A stretch of DNA of 47,435 nucleotides, taken from NCBI GenBank assembly GCA_947589165.1, contig CANQCH010000001.1:1-47435 (forward strand), given 5' to 3'. A program made the translations under genes and the position numbers. Below the pieces are notes generated by a model that was given only the letters and a program-made list of their open reading frames with translations, had not been told where the DNA came from and did no database searches. Every line of letters begins with the position of its first letter. Within the stretch, counting starts at the first letter, position 1. Shown piece by piece: positions 25,868-33,485 of this stretch. The stretch comes from an uncultured Bacilli bacterium (GTDB lineage Bacteria > Bacillota_I > Bacilli_A > RF39 > UBA660).

Positions 25868-25935
25868 ATTCTCACCCCTAAATTATATGAATTATCTTTC
25901 TAAATTAATCCATAATAATAGTGGGAGGTAAGAAA

Positions 25936-26070
25936 ATGAGTAACGCTAGAAACAATAATAGAAGTCAAAATAGTGCTAGAAACAGTGCAAGAAATAATAA
26001 TAAAGCTAATGCACGTAATAGAAGTCAAAATAGCGCTAGAAATAATGCTCGTAACTCTGAATCAAAATAG
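25936..26070 (+). CDS. 44-residue Asn/Arg/Ser-rich repetitive protein
   Basis: A 44-residue protein made almost only of Asn, Arg, Ser, Ala, Gln and Lys, opening MSNARNNNRSQNSARN. The block NRSQNSARN occurs twice (about 8-16 and 28-36). No hydrophobic residue occurs after Met1 except Ala. A strong GGGAGGTAAG SD sits before the ATG. Strongly basic (about nine Arg and two Lys), so likely unfolded and nucleic-acid binding. The composition recalls gamma-type small acid-soluble spore proteins, but the repeat does not match. Function unknown. Confidence 0.65.
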   Translation: MSNARNNNRSQNSARNSARNNNKANARNRSQNSARNNARNSESK

Positions 26071-26085
26071 ACAAGAAATAATTAT

Positions 26086-26973
26086 TTAGTTTATTCCTTT
26101 TTCTATTTTAGCTCGAGGATGATTTTGATAATCTTCTTCGAGTTTTTTATTGCTTAAATGGGAATATATTTCGGTCGTAGCCAAATTTTCATGGCCTAAT
26201 AATTCTTGAATAACTCTTAAATCAGCGCCATGATTAAGTAAATGGGTCGCAAAAGAGTGTCTTAAGGTATGGGGAGATACATCCTTTTTAATCCCACATT
26301 TTTGACATAATTGCTTTAGTATTTTAAAGAATCCCACTCTACTTATGGCATTACCATCTTTATTTAAAAAGACAAAATCGGTGGTATTTTTTATTAAATA
26401 GGGTCGATAATTTGCCAAATAAAGTTTTAAATACTTGATGGCAACATCATTCATGGGAACAATTCTTTCTTTCTTCCCCTTCCCCATAATTCGAATTACA
26501 CATTCATCAAAATCAATTTGATTTAATTTTAAATTAACTAATTCGCTAATTCTCGCTCCCGTGGCGTATAATAACTCTAACATCGCTTTATTACGGTAAT
26601 CTAAGGGTTTAAGACATTTAATATTTAGTAAATTATTTACTTCTTCTTCCGTCAAATAATTAGGTAATTTTTTCTCTAATTTAGGCATTTTTAGCGCCGC
26701 ACAAGGATTATTATCAATCTTACCAATAATTATTAAATAATTATAAAAAGAATTTAAAACGGTTAAATAATGAGCCTTAGTTTTGGCGGTCGAATTCATT
26801 TGATAAATAAAATTTTTTACTTCGGCATTCGTTAAATGTAAAATATTTTTATTTGACCAAAACACCACAAAATTAGTTAAATTTTGGCGATAAGATTTTA
26901 ATGTATTTTCACTAACTTTCCGTTCATATTTTAAATAATCGAGATAATCATTTATTATTTCTTTATTATTCAT
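26086..26973 (-). CDS. Tyrosine recombinase XerC/XerD type
   Basis: A 295-residue tyrosine recombinase. The N-terminal SAM-like core-binding domain (YLDYLKYERKVSENTLKSYRQNL) is followed by the catalytic domain with Arg in ATGARISEL, Lys in GKGKKERIVP, His-xx-Arg in SPHTLRHSFATHLL, His in LLGHENLATTEIYSH and the terminal Tyr in the same block. Family role is chromosome dimer resolution; XerC versus XerD cannot be settled, and no dif site was recognised. The ATG at 26973 is preferred: the longer frame to 27000 contains a TATAAT (26994-26989) that looks like its -10. The leader would be only about 9 nt. Confidence 0.9.
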   Translation of the reverse strand: MNNKEIINDYLDYLKYERKVSENTLKSYRQNLTNFVVFWSNKNILHLTNAEVKNFIYQMNSTAKTKAHYLTVLNSFYNYLIIIGKIDNNPCAALKMPKLEKKLPNYLTEEEVNNLLNIKCLKPLDYRNKAMLELLYATGARISELVNLKLNQIDFDECVIRIMGKGKKERIVPMNDVAIKYLKLYLANYRPYLIKNTTDFVFLNKDGNAISRVGFFKILKQLCQKCGIKKDVSPHTLRHSFATHLLNHGADLRVIQELLGHENLATTEIYSHLSNKKLEEDYQNHPRAKIEKGIN

Positions 26974-27039
26974 ATCCTCATCACTAATATTATAACGCAA
27001 AATGATGCATAAAAGATAATTTTATTTTTATTTTACTCG

Positions 27040-27048
27040 TGTTATAAT
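27040..27048 (+). promoter_or_regulatory. Extended -10 promoter of rarA
   Basis: TGTTATAAT (TGnTATAAT) with no clear -35, 17 nt before the rarA ATG at 27066. Confidence 0.65.
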
Positions 27049-27065
27049 GAAGATAGTGACGAAAT

Positions 27066-28265
27066 ATGGAAATTTTAGCAGATCAATTACGGCCCCAAAG
27101 GTTAGCTGATGTAGTTGGGCAAAAGCATTTAGTTGCTCCTGGCAAAATTATTTTTAATATGGTTAAAAATCATAAAGTTTTTTCGATGATTTTATATGGT
27201 AAGCCCGGGATTGGCAAAACCTCTATTGCCTACGCTATTGTAAATGAGCTTAATTTAAAAGCTAAATTTATGAGTGCGGTCATTAATAATAAAGCCGATT
27301 TTGATACGGCGATCATGGAAGCCAAAATGCATGGCGAATTAGTCTTAATTATTGATGAATTTCATCGCATGAATAAAGATAAACAAGATATTTTATTACC
27401 TTATATTGAAAATGGCACCATTATTTTAATTGGTTTAACTACTTCTAATCCTTATCATAAAATTAATCCGGCGATTCGCAGTCGGTGTCAAATATTTGAA
27501 TTAAAAGAATTAAATGAAGAAGATATCAAAGAAGGTTTAACTAAAGCTAAAAAACATTTACCCAATATTAAAATTACGGAAGAAGCCCTTAGTTATATTA
27601 GTAATCTTGCAAGCGGTGATTTACGCTTTGCCCTTAATTTATTGGAAGTCTGCTACTACTCGACGGAAGATAAAAAAATTACGCTCGATTTAGTAAAAAC
27701 CATTAATAGTAAACCGGTATTTTTTCATGATGCCAATGAAGATGGCCATTATGACGTTTTAAGTGCTTTTCAAAAATCTATTCGTGGTAGTGATGTTGAT
27801 GCTTCTTTACATTATTTGGCTCGTTTAATTGAAGCAGGTGATTTAGATAGTATTTATCGCCGGCTTTCCGTAATTGTTTATGAAGATATTGGTCTTGCTA
27901 ATCCAGGTTTAGGACCAAGGTTAATGGCCGCCATAAATGCTGCCGAATTAGTTGGTCTCCCCGAAGCCCGCATTCCTTTAGGGGAAATTGTCATTGAAAT
28001 GGCTTTATCTCCTAAAAGTAATAGTGCTATCCTTGCTATCGATGAAGCTTTAAATGATATTCATAAAGGTAATACGGGTAATGTCCCTAGTCATCTTAAA
28101 ACAACCAGTCCGGATTATATATATCCGCATAATTATCCGCATGATTATGTTAAACAAGATTATTTACCTGAAAACATTCGGCAACATCAATATTATCATC
28201 CCAAAAATAATAACGTTGAAAATAACTTAAATAAATTACACAAAGAAATGAGGAATGAAAAATGA
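27066..28265 (+). CDS. rarA: Replication-associated recombination protein A (RarA/MgsA AAA+ ATPase)
   Basis: A 399-residue clamp-loader-like AAA+ ATPase acting at stalled replication forks. Opening LADQLRPQRLADVVGQKHLV is the family N-terminus. Walker A is GKPGIGKTS (about 45-53), Walker B LIIDEFHRMNK (about 96-106), then the sensor TTSNPY and an Arg-finger region (AIRSRCQ). The C-terminal tetramerisation part has EDIGLANPG and the final PHNYPHDYVKQDYLP motif. Length is near typical (about 420). Followed by gpsA with a 4-nt overlap. Confidence 0.95.
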   Translation: MEILADQLRPQRLADVVGQKHLVAPGKIIFNMVKNHKVFSMILYGKPGIGKTSIAYAIVNELNLKAKFMSAVINNKADFDTAIMEAKMHGELVLIIDEFHRMNKDKQDILLPYIENGTIILIGLTTSNPYHKINPAIRSRCQIFELKELNEEDIKEGLTKAKKHLPNIKITEEALSYISNLASGDLRFALNLLEVCYYSTEDKKITLDLVKTINSKPVFFHDANEDGHYDVLSAFQKSIRGSDVDASLHYLARLIEAGDLDSIYRRLSVIVYEDIGLANPGLGPRLMAAINAAELVGLPEARIPLGEIVIEMALSPKSNSAILAIDEALNDIHKGNTGNVPSHLKTTSPDYIYPHNYPHDYVKQDYLPENIRQHQYYHPKNNNVENNLNKLHKEMRNEK

Positions 28266-29239
28266 AAATAAGTATTATTGGAACTGGCATTTACGGTGTC
28301 GCTTTAGCGCACGAAATGGCCAAAAATAATCAAAATGAAATCTGGATGTGGTCCGAAAATCCTGATTATGTTAAAGAATATCAAAAAAATGGGCAAATTA
28401 AGGCCATATACAAACAAAAATGGGCTAATAATATTCATGTTACTAATGATTACTTTGAGTCCTTAAATGGCGCTAAAATCGTCTTTTTAGTTAGTGCTTC
28501 TAAATATATTGATATTATTTGCCAAAATATTAAACCATTTATTAAGAAAAATATGGCCATTTGCATTGCTTCTAAAGGTATTGAAGAAAGTACCGAAGAA
28601 TTACTTTCTAATGTGGTTATGAAAAATATCCATACCCAAAATATTGCCGTCATTTCGGGACCAACTTTTGCTACTGATATGCTTGCCGGTAATCCAGTAG
28701 CTCTGGCCATTGCTTCATCTAAAAAATGGGTTGAACAATTAATTCGCCAAGCTTTAACCAATGAAACCCTTAAACTACGTTCCAGTAAAGATATGATTGG
28801 CATTCAATTATGTGGAGCCACAAAAAACTGTCTAGCGATCGCTTCAGGAATTCTTTATGGTTTAGGTTATACCGAATCAACACAAGCCTTTCTGATTAAT
28901 GAAGCCCTTCATGATATGAAACAAATTATTGCAAGTTTGGGTGGTAAACCCAAAACGATTCTTTCTTTCGCGGGCGTGGGTGATATCATGCTTACTTGCA
29001 TGAGTCAAAAAAGCCGCAATTTTTCTTTTGGTTATGTTATTGGTAAAACTCACAATCCTGATAAAATCAAAGCTTACTTAAGTGAAAATACGGTTGAAGG
29101 TTATTATACCTTAGATGTTATTTATAAATTATTAAAACATAAAAATATTAATATTCCTTTAATTGATACTATTTATAATATTGTCTATAATGATGATGAT
29201 CCGAAAAAACTAGCGACATTTTTAATCACGAAAAAATAA
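28262..29239 (+). CDS. gpsA: Glycerol-3-phosphate dehydrogenase [NAD(P)+]
   Basis: A 325-residue GpsA making sn-glycerol-3-phosphate from DHAP for phospholipid synthesis. The Rossmann start IIGTGIYGVALAHEMAKN (about 4-21), the substrate motif SGPTFATDML, and the catalytic Lys in QLCGATKNCLAIASGI (about 182-197) are visible, as is the GGKPKTILSFAGVGDIMLTC block. Overlaps rarA by 4 nt (ATGA). Ends in a strong terminator. Confidence 0.96.
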   Translation: MKISIIGTGIYGVALAHEMAKNNQNEIWMWSENPDYVKEYQKNGQIKAIYKQKWANNIHVTNDYFESLNGAKIVFLVSASKYIDIICQNIKPFIKKNMAICIASKGIEESTEELLSNVVMKNIHTQNIAVISGPTFATDMLAGNPVALAIASSKKWVEQLIRQALTNETLKLRSSKDMIGIQLCGATKNCLAIASGILYGLGYTESTQAFLINEALHDMKQIIASLGGKPKTILSFAGVGDIMLTCMSQKSRNFSFGYVIGKTHNPDKIKAYLSENTVEGYYTLDVIYKLLKHKNINIPLIDTIYNIVYNDDDPKKLATFLITKK

Positions 29240-29261
29240 AAGGTTTCCCCTTTTATTTTTT
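29231..29261 (+). terminator. Terminator of rarA-gpsA
   Basis: 13-bp stem (29231-29243 with 29249-29261), 5-nt loop, T-run. It overlaps the gpsA stop codon. Confidence 0.85.
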
Positions 29262-29266
29262 TCTGC

Positions 29267-29448
29267 AAAAAAAAATCCAAAGGTAAGTCTATTCTTGATA
29301 AAATCCCGCGCTCGGCAGGTGGGCATCACATGAATTACTTTAGGATCCTTTCGACACTTAATGGGAAAGTATTCTACACCATAACTCAATTAGATTCCCG
29401 TATATTTATCATAGTCGGTTTTATATAAAATAAACTTATCCCTCAGAC
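29267..29448 (-). ncRNA. ssrS: Candidate 6S RNA
   Basis: About 182 nt on the minus strand. Its own near-consensus promoter (29455-29483) starts it near 29448 and nine U residues end it (29275-29267). The two ends form a closing stem of 13 pairs: 29447-29434 with 29288-29276, one bulged A, several G-U. A second stem of ten pairs (CUAUGAUAAA with UUUAUC/AUAG) lies inside. The centre holds few helices and a small hairpin on the 3' side. Ends-paired, rod-shaped, about 180 nt and an open centre is the 6S RNA plan. From memory, 6S-1 RNA of B. subtilis lies next to rarA, and rarA is just beside it here. Could be another structured RNA. Confidence 0.6.
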
Positions 29449-29454
29449 AATATA

Positions 29455-29483
29455 ATTATATCAAATATTAAGTTTAGCTTCAA
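29455..29483 (-). promoter_or_regulatory. Sigma-A promoter of the candidate 6S RNA
   Basis: On the minus strand TTGAAG (29483-29478), 17-nt spacer, TATAAT (29460-29455). It lies directly after the stop of the wall-hydrolase gene, with no reading frame downstream. Confidence 0.8.
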
Positions 29484-29488
29484 CTACT

Positions 29489-30292
29489 TTACTCTTTTAC
29501 CTGTAAAGTTAACACTGATGCTAAATCAGTATATATATTTAAAGCGTTATAATCATTTAAGGCTTTATTTACATTGGCTACCCACGTAGGACTTGCGATC
29601 TTTTTTCCTTCGCTTGTAATAACCGGATTATAGACGCGGCCGATCGCCTCTACTGTTGTTAATCCTTTACCAAAATAATTTTCACTTAGTAATTTAATAT
29701 ATTTTAAAATTCCGTATTCTATCGTTCGATATTTAATTAATTTACCCTTACTCATACCGCCAAAAATATTATTACATTTTAACATATAAGAAGAACGATA
29801 ACCAGATTCTATTTTCGCTATAGCACTTGCAATATTAAAATCGACATTAGAATAAATTTGCGTATAATAACTAATTAAACTAATCATATATTCTTTCGAT
29901 ACCGTTTTATTTTGAACATTATAGTTAAATAAACTTTTATCATTTTGTTCAAGATCAAATAAATAATCAATTAATAGTTTATCAAAATTAGGCGTATTTA
30001 ATAAATCTAAAGAATCAGCTTGTTCTTTTAATAAATTCCTTAAAGTAACTTTATCAATGCGAAAAGCTTCCGCATAAAAATTAATAGTTTCATCCTTTTC
30101 TTCTAAAAATAAGTCTACTTTCTCTATATAACTTAATTCTAAATTATTATTAACTTTTATTGCTTCATAATTTAAATCTTTAGTTTTAGACATTAAGTTT
30201 TTAACATGCGGATATTCAATTAACATCCAGATACTTAAAGCAATTAAAACGATAATTAATCCTTTTCGATTTTTCAGGACATACTCTTTCAT
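29489..30292 (-). CDS. Membrane-anchored glucosaminidase/lysozyme-like wall hydrolase
   Basis: A 267-residue protein with one N-terminal membrane segment (about 10-27), a helical linker, and a C-terminal lysozyme-fold domain. That domain shows ASAIAKIESGYRSSYML (about 169-185) with a likely catalytic Glu, then CNNIFGGM, YRTIEYGILKYI and a final SPTWVANVNKAL. This resembles GH73-type N-acetylglucosaminidases. The ATG at 30292 is chosen because the upstream frame contains the -10 box; its SD (AGAGGTGG) is about 14 nt away, with a small GGAA/TTCC hairpin between. Same strand and directly downstream of the HerA-like gene, but separated by a hairpin. Confidence 0.75.
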   Translation of the reverse strand: MKEYVLKNRKGLIIVLIALSIWMLIEYPHVKNLMSKTKDLNYEAIKVNNNLELSYIEKVDLFLEEKDETINFYAEAFRIDKVTLRNLLKEQADSLDLLNTPNFDKLLIDYLFDLEQNDKSLFNYNVQNKTVSKEYMISLISYYTQIYSNVDFNIASAIAKIESGYRSSYMLKCNNIFGGMSKGKLIKYRTIEYGILKYIKLLSENYFGKGLTTVEAIGRVYNPVITSEGKKIASPTWVANVNKALNDYNALNIYTDLASVLTLQVKE

Positions 30293-30334
30293 AAATGGAA
30301 AAATTCCACCTCTTCTTTTTACAGAATGGTTACT

Positions 30335-30363
30335 ATTATACCGCATAAGGCCAAAAAAAGCAA
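30335..30363 (-). promoter_or_regulatory. Promoter of the wall-hydrolase gene
   Basis: Minus strand TTGCTT (30363-30358), 17-nt spacer, TATAAT (30340-30335). Confidence 0.7.
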
Positions 30364-30366
30364 ATT

Positions 30367-30386
30367 AAAAGCCCCGAAGGACTTTT
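30367..30386 (-). terminator. UUCG-capped terminator after the HerA-like gene
   Basis: On the minus strand AAAAGTCC-TTCG-GGGCTTTT (30386 to 30367), an 8-bp stem capped by the stable UUCG tetraloop, ending in four T. Confidence 0.75.
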
Positions 30387-30396
30387 TTAGCTTATT

Positions 30397-32214
30397 TTAA
30401 ATTGTTGTTTGACCAGCAAAATTGGCTCCGGTTGGAACCGTCGGAGAAACATTATTACCTGTACTAGCCATCTTCCAACAAGATGAAACATCACAGTTAG
30501 TACTATATGGTAACGGATTTGGTAATTCTAATTTCACAATCATCGGAATTTTAAAAGCCCCACCAAAGCAAACACAATTACCTGGTTGTAAAACCTTTTG
30601 TTTATCTAAAATATCCGCGGAAATATTTGGTAACATTTCTTCGATATATTTGATATCTAACGGATGGGTCATTTTAAAAATAAGGAAATTATTACATTGG
30701 GCAATAACCGTATCTGATATTTCGACTGGTCTTTGACTAATTATATCTAAAATTACGCCATATTTCCGGCCTTCTTTGGCAATTCGATCAAAGATATTAT
30801 AACCAATTAAGAAAGTATCATTATCTTTTTGAATATACCGATGGGCTTCTTCTAAGAATAAATGGAATGGAATAGATGCTCTTTTTTCACAAGCTTTCGC
30901 AAATTCAAATAACATCCGAGAAAAGATTTTTACAATTACTTTAGCATAAACATCGTCGACATCTTCTAAATTAATATTAATTATTTGCGCTTTTTTCCCA
31001 TTATTCATGACTAAAGAATTAATATAATCTTTTACGGTAATCCCTTGACTTACAAAATATTTATTTAAAGGACTATTAATGATGGAAGCTAACCGCACCT
31101 TTAAGATAACAGCATCATCGTGGGCACTAGCATTATGTTGGAAGCCTTCGCTAATTAATGTAAATTCTAAGGCATTGGCCAAGGCTTTTAAATCATAACA
31201 AGCATCATTTGGTACCGCCATGGTTTCAATATCATCATTTATATGTTTTAAAATATAATCTGTAATTAAAACGGATTCCCCAAAATTACCATTAGAATCG
31301 ATTTCAAAACATTCACTTAAGCTACGGGTATAACCTAAACCTTGAATTGTCGAATCAAAATTAAAATCTTTGGTATGACAAACTTCTAAAATCGTAAATA
31401 TTTCATTTTTCTTATTCGAAATCGTTTCACTACTAAACAAAACAGCTAGCATGGCTTTAGCAATTAAATGGTTTTTATAACTTTCCGTTTCAGGCGTATT
31501 AACGGCAAATATTTTAGCTAATTTAAGCGTATTTTCTAAGATTGGTAATTGAGAATGACTACTAGCTTGTAGTAATAAGGCAATATCATCAAGTGTAAGT
31601 AAATTCACCGGTATTTGTAATAAAACATCACTTGGATCAACGGGATTAGTTGTAATAAATTTATAACTATAACTCGGATTTATTTCATTTAATTTGCCAA
31701 AAGCATTTTTATATTCGCCATATGCATCAAAAATAAATAAATTGGCATTAAATTGGACCGCTAATTCATTGCTAAAAATATTTTGAACAATCCGCGCGAC
31801 CCCACACGATTTACCAGAACCAGAGTTTCCAAAAATAGCTAAATGGTTAGAAAATAAATCATTGACATTAGGACATAACTTAAAACCTTTATAAATGGCA
31901 CTTTCGCCTAAAACAAAAGTCTTTTCGTTATAACTACCAATTAAAAGTAATAATTCATTACTATTTATAACCCGAATTTTACTACTTAATAAAGGTTTCC
32001 GTAAAACCCCATTAACATACCGGTTATCCAAAAATTCGCCTAAAAAGCGCACTTTAATTTCTTTATCATTTATTTCGGTAATTTCGCCTAAAATCCGTTG
32101 GGTATTTTCTTCAAAAACGATATGTAAATTCATTAAATCATTAGCTGCCGTGGCACCGCCTAAATTTTCAATATGGGCTACCGAATCATTAATATATGTT
32201 ATTCGTCCAAACAT
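30397..32214 (-). CDS. HerA-like ATPase (DUF87, HAS-barrel)
   Basis: A 605-residue ATPase of the HerA/FtsK group. The first 95 residues form the beta-rich HAS barrel. Walker A is GNSGSGKSCG (129-138); a likely Walker B is LFLEEAHRYI in the last third, then RIAKEGRKYGVILDIISQRP, the usual sensor/Arg region. HerA proteins are hexameric DNA translocases or helicases, often paired with the nuclease NurA; no NurA is seen here. The C-terminal 40 residues are Ser/Thr/Gly-rich with CDVSSCW. The start is 1 nt after the stop of the preceding anchored exoprotein gene, so it is in one operon with two membrane-anchored genes. Confidence 0.88.
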   Translation of the reverse strand: MFGRITYINDSVAHIENLGGATAANDLMNLHIVFEENTQRILGEITEINDKEIKVRFLGEFLDNRYVNGVLRKPLLSSKIRVINSNELLLLIGSYNEKTFVLGESAIYKGFKLCPNVNDLFSNHLAIFGNSGSGKSCGVARIVQNIFSNELAVQFNANLFIFDAYGEYKNAFGKLNEINPSYSYKFITTNPVDPSDVLLQIPVNLLTLDDIALLLQASSHSQLPILENTLKLAKIFAVNTPETESYKNHLIAKAMLAVLFSSETISNKKNEIFTILEVCHTKDFNFDSTIQGLGYTRSLSECFEIDSNGNFGESVLITDYILKHINDDIETMAVPNDACYDLKALANALEFTLISEGFQHNASAHDDAVILKVRLASIINSPLNKYFVSQGITVKDYINSLVMNNGKKAQIININLEDVDDVYAKVIVKIFSRMLFEFAKACEKRASIPFHLFLEEAHRYIQKDNDTFLIGYNIFDRIAKEGRKYGVILDIISQRPVEISDTVIAQCNNFLIFKMTHPLDIKYIEEMLPNISADILDKQKVLQPGNCVCFGGAFKIPMIVKLELPNPLPYSTNCDVSSCWKMASTGNNVSPTVPTGANFAGQTTI

Positions 32215-32215
32215 A

Positions 32216-32659
32216 TTACCTCACCTCTTTATATTCATGTTTAATTTGGTTAAAATTTTTAATTATATTTTTCTCAATGGGAATTAAATTAATTAGAACT
32301 TTATTACTTTCCTTTAGATCTTGATTTACTTGATAATTAATATTTACTATTTCCCCTACCCTAATTTCTACTTTTAAAATTTCTAAGTTTTTGTTGTAAG
32401 GAATAAAATCAACAATATAGTCTTTAGTTTGAAAATCACGTGGTTTTAATTTTCCCCAAAGATGATACTTAGCTAAAAAGTCTGTGTATGTGGCATAATT
32501 TGAAAGGAAAATTGGTTCATACTCTAAATTAGCCTTTTTTTCCATTAGGGCAATAGTTATATCATTATGATGAAAATATAAAGCCCAACTCGCAACTAGC
32601 AAAATAAGAAGAAAAACGATGCCAATAATTAATCCCGTCACTGTTTTGCCATTTTTCAT
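32216..32659 (-). CDS. Membrane-anchored exoprotein in the HerA operon
   Basis: A 147-residue protein with a short basic head, one membrane segment (about 8-30) and an outside domain of about 115 residues rich in Ile, Asn and Lys. No family recognised. The ATG at 32659 overlaps the stop of the upstream gene (ATGA), so translation is coupled; a longer frame starting at a TTG (32686) is rejected. It is 1 nt from the HerA-like start. Confidence 0.72.
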   Translation of the reverse strand: MKNGKTVTGLIIGIVFLLILLVASWALYFHHNDITIALMEKKANLEYEPIFLSNYATYTDFLAKYHLWGKLKPRDFQTKDYIVDFIPYNKNLEILKVEIRVGEIVNINYQVNQDLKESNKVLINLIPIEKNIIKNFNQIKHEYKEVR

Positions 32660-33414
32660 GAAGTAATTCTTTCTGTGCTTTGCCAACGATAAGTATTATT
32701 ATTAATAATAAGTTTACTTTGGTATTTATTAATTACCGTTTTATATTTAGCTAAAATATAATCGGTAACCGCATAATTTTTCCGGTCTTGATCCGTAAAA
32801 GTTGCTATTTTATTTTGATATTGGGAATCATCATAGATAGTATATATTTTTTCGTTATTAGTCTCTGCAATTGTATAAAAAATAACATCTTCATTTAAAA
32901 AATAATCATCATCAATAATGTTTAATTTGGTAATTCTTCTGGCTAAAGAATAAGTTAACCCGTGGTAAGCATTCGCTGTGCAATCATAATTTGCCTTTTC
33001 ATTAAAGGTACAATTAACAACGCCATCAACATTAAAACTTTTATTGGTAATAAATAAATTGCCACCATATAAACGAGTAATATAAGTATTAAAACTATTT
33101 TGATTTTTCACCGTAGTATGATCATACGCTATTTTTAAAAATATTTCTGTCGTAATTTGGGCATTGGTAATTTTTTCCTTTTGGTAGGCTGTCGTATATT
33201 TTAAATCATTGGTATTTACAAAAGGAATGATTTCTTGTAGACGTTTAGCAATAGCATTATCTTGATCGGTTATTTCGATATTAACAGGAGCTTGAGGAAT
33301 AATAATATTCCGGCCAACCTTGGTATAAAATAAAAAACAAAACAGAAATAAGAAAATCATTAAAATTAATATAAACGTAACGTTTTTCTGTACTTTTAAT
33401 AAATTTTTCTTCAT
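32656..33414 (-). CDS. Membrane-anchored exoprotein heading the HerA operon
   Basis: A 252-residue protein with one membrane segment (about 11-31) and an extracytoplasmic part of about 220 residues. Two cysteines about 10 residues apart (CTFNEKANYDC, about 131-141) may pair. Not recognised. Membrane anchor plus small alpha/beta-like outer domain is reminiscent of VirB8/TcpC-type proteins, but no motif supports that. First gene of a tight three-gene unit; a TATACT-like -10 lies just upstream, next to a 14-bp tandem repeat of TTTTCTTCTTTTTA. Confidence 0.72.
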   Translation of the reverse strand: MKKNLLKVQKNVTFILILMIFLFLFCFLFYTKVGRNIIIPQAPVNIEITDQDNAIAKRLQEIIPFVNTNDLKYTTAYQKEKITNAQITTEIFLKIAYDHTTVKNQNSFNTYITRLYGGNLFITNKSFNVDGVVNCTFNEKANYDCTANAYHGLTYSLARRITKLNIIDDDYFLNEDVIFYTIAETNNEKIYTIYDDSQYQNKIATFTDQDRKNYAVTDYILAKYKTVINKYQSKLIINNNTYRWQSTERITS

Positions 33415-33485
33415 ACTAACCCTCTTCTTCTATTCTAAAAATAGTATATCATAATATTAAAAAGAAGAAAATAAAAAGAAGAAAA

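Noticed and set aside
29267..29448. SRP RNA, tmRNA or RNase P RNA
   Set aside because: The region lacks the GGAA-capped SRP helix 8 motif, a tRNA-like 3' end and RNase P conserved blocks, and it is too short for the latter two.
33435..33485. Tandem TTTTCTTCTTTTTA repeat upstream of the HerA operon
   Set aside because: Only two copies in simple AT-rich sequence; likely slippage, no clear function.
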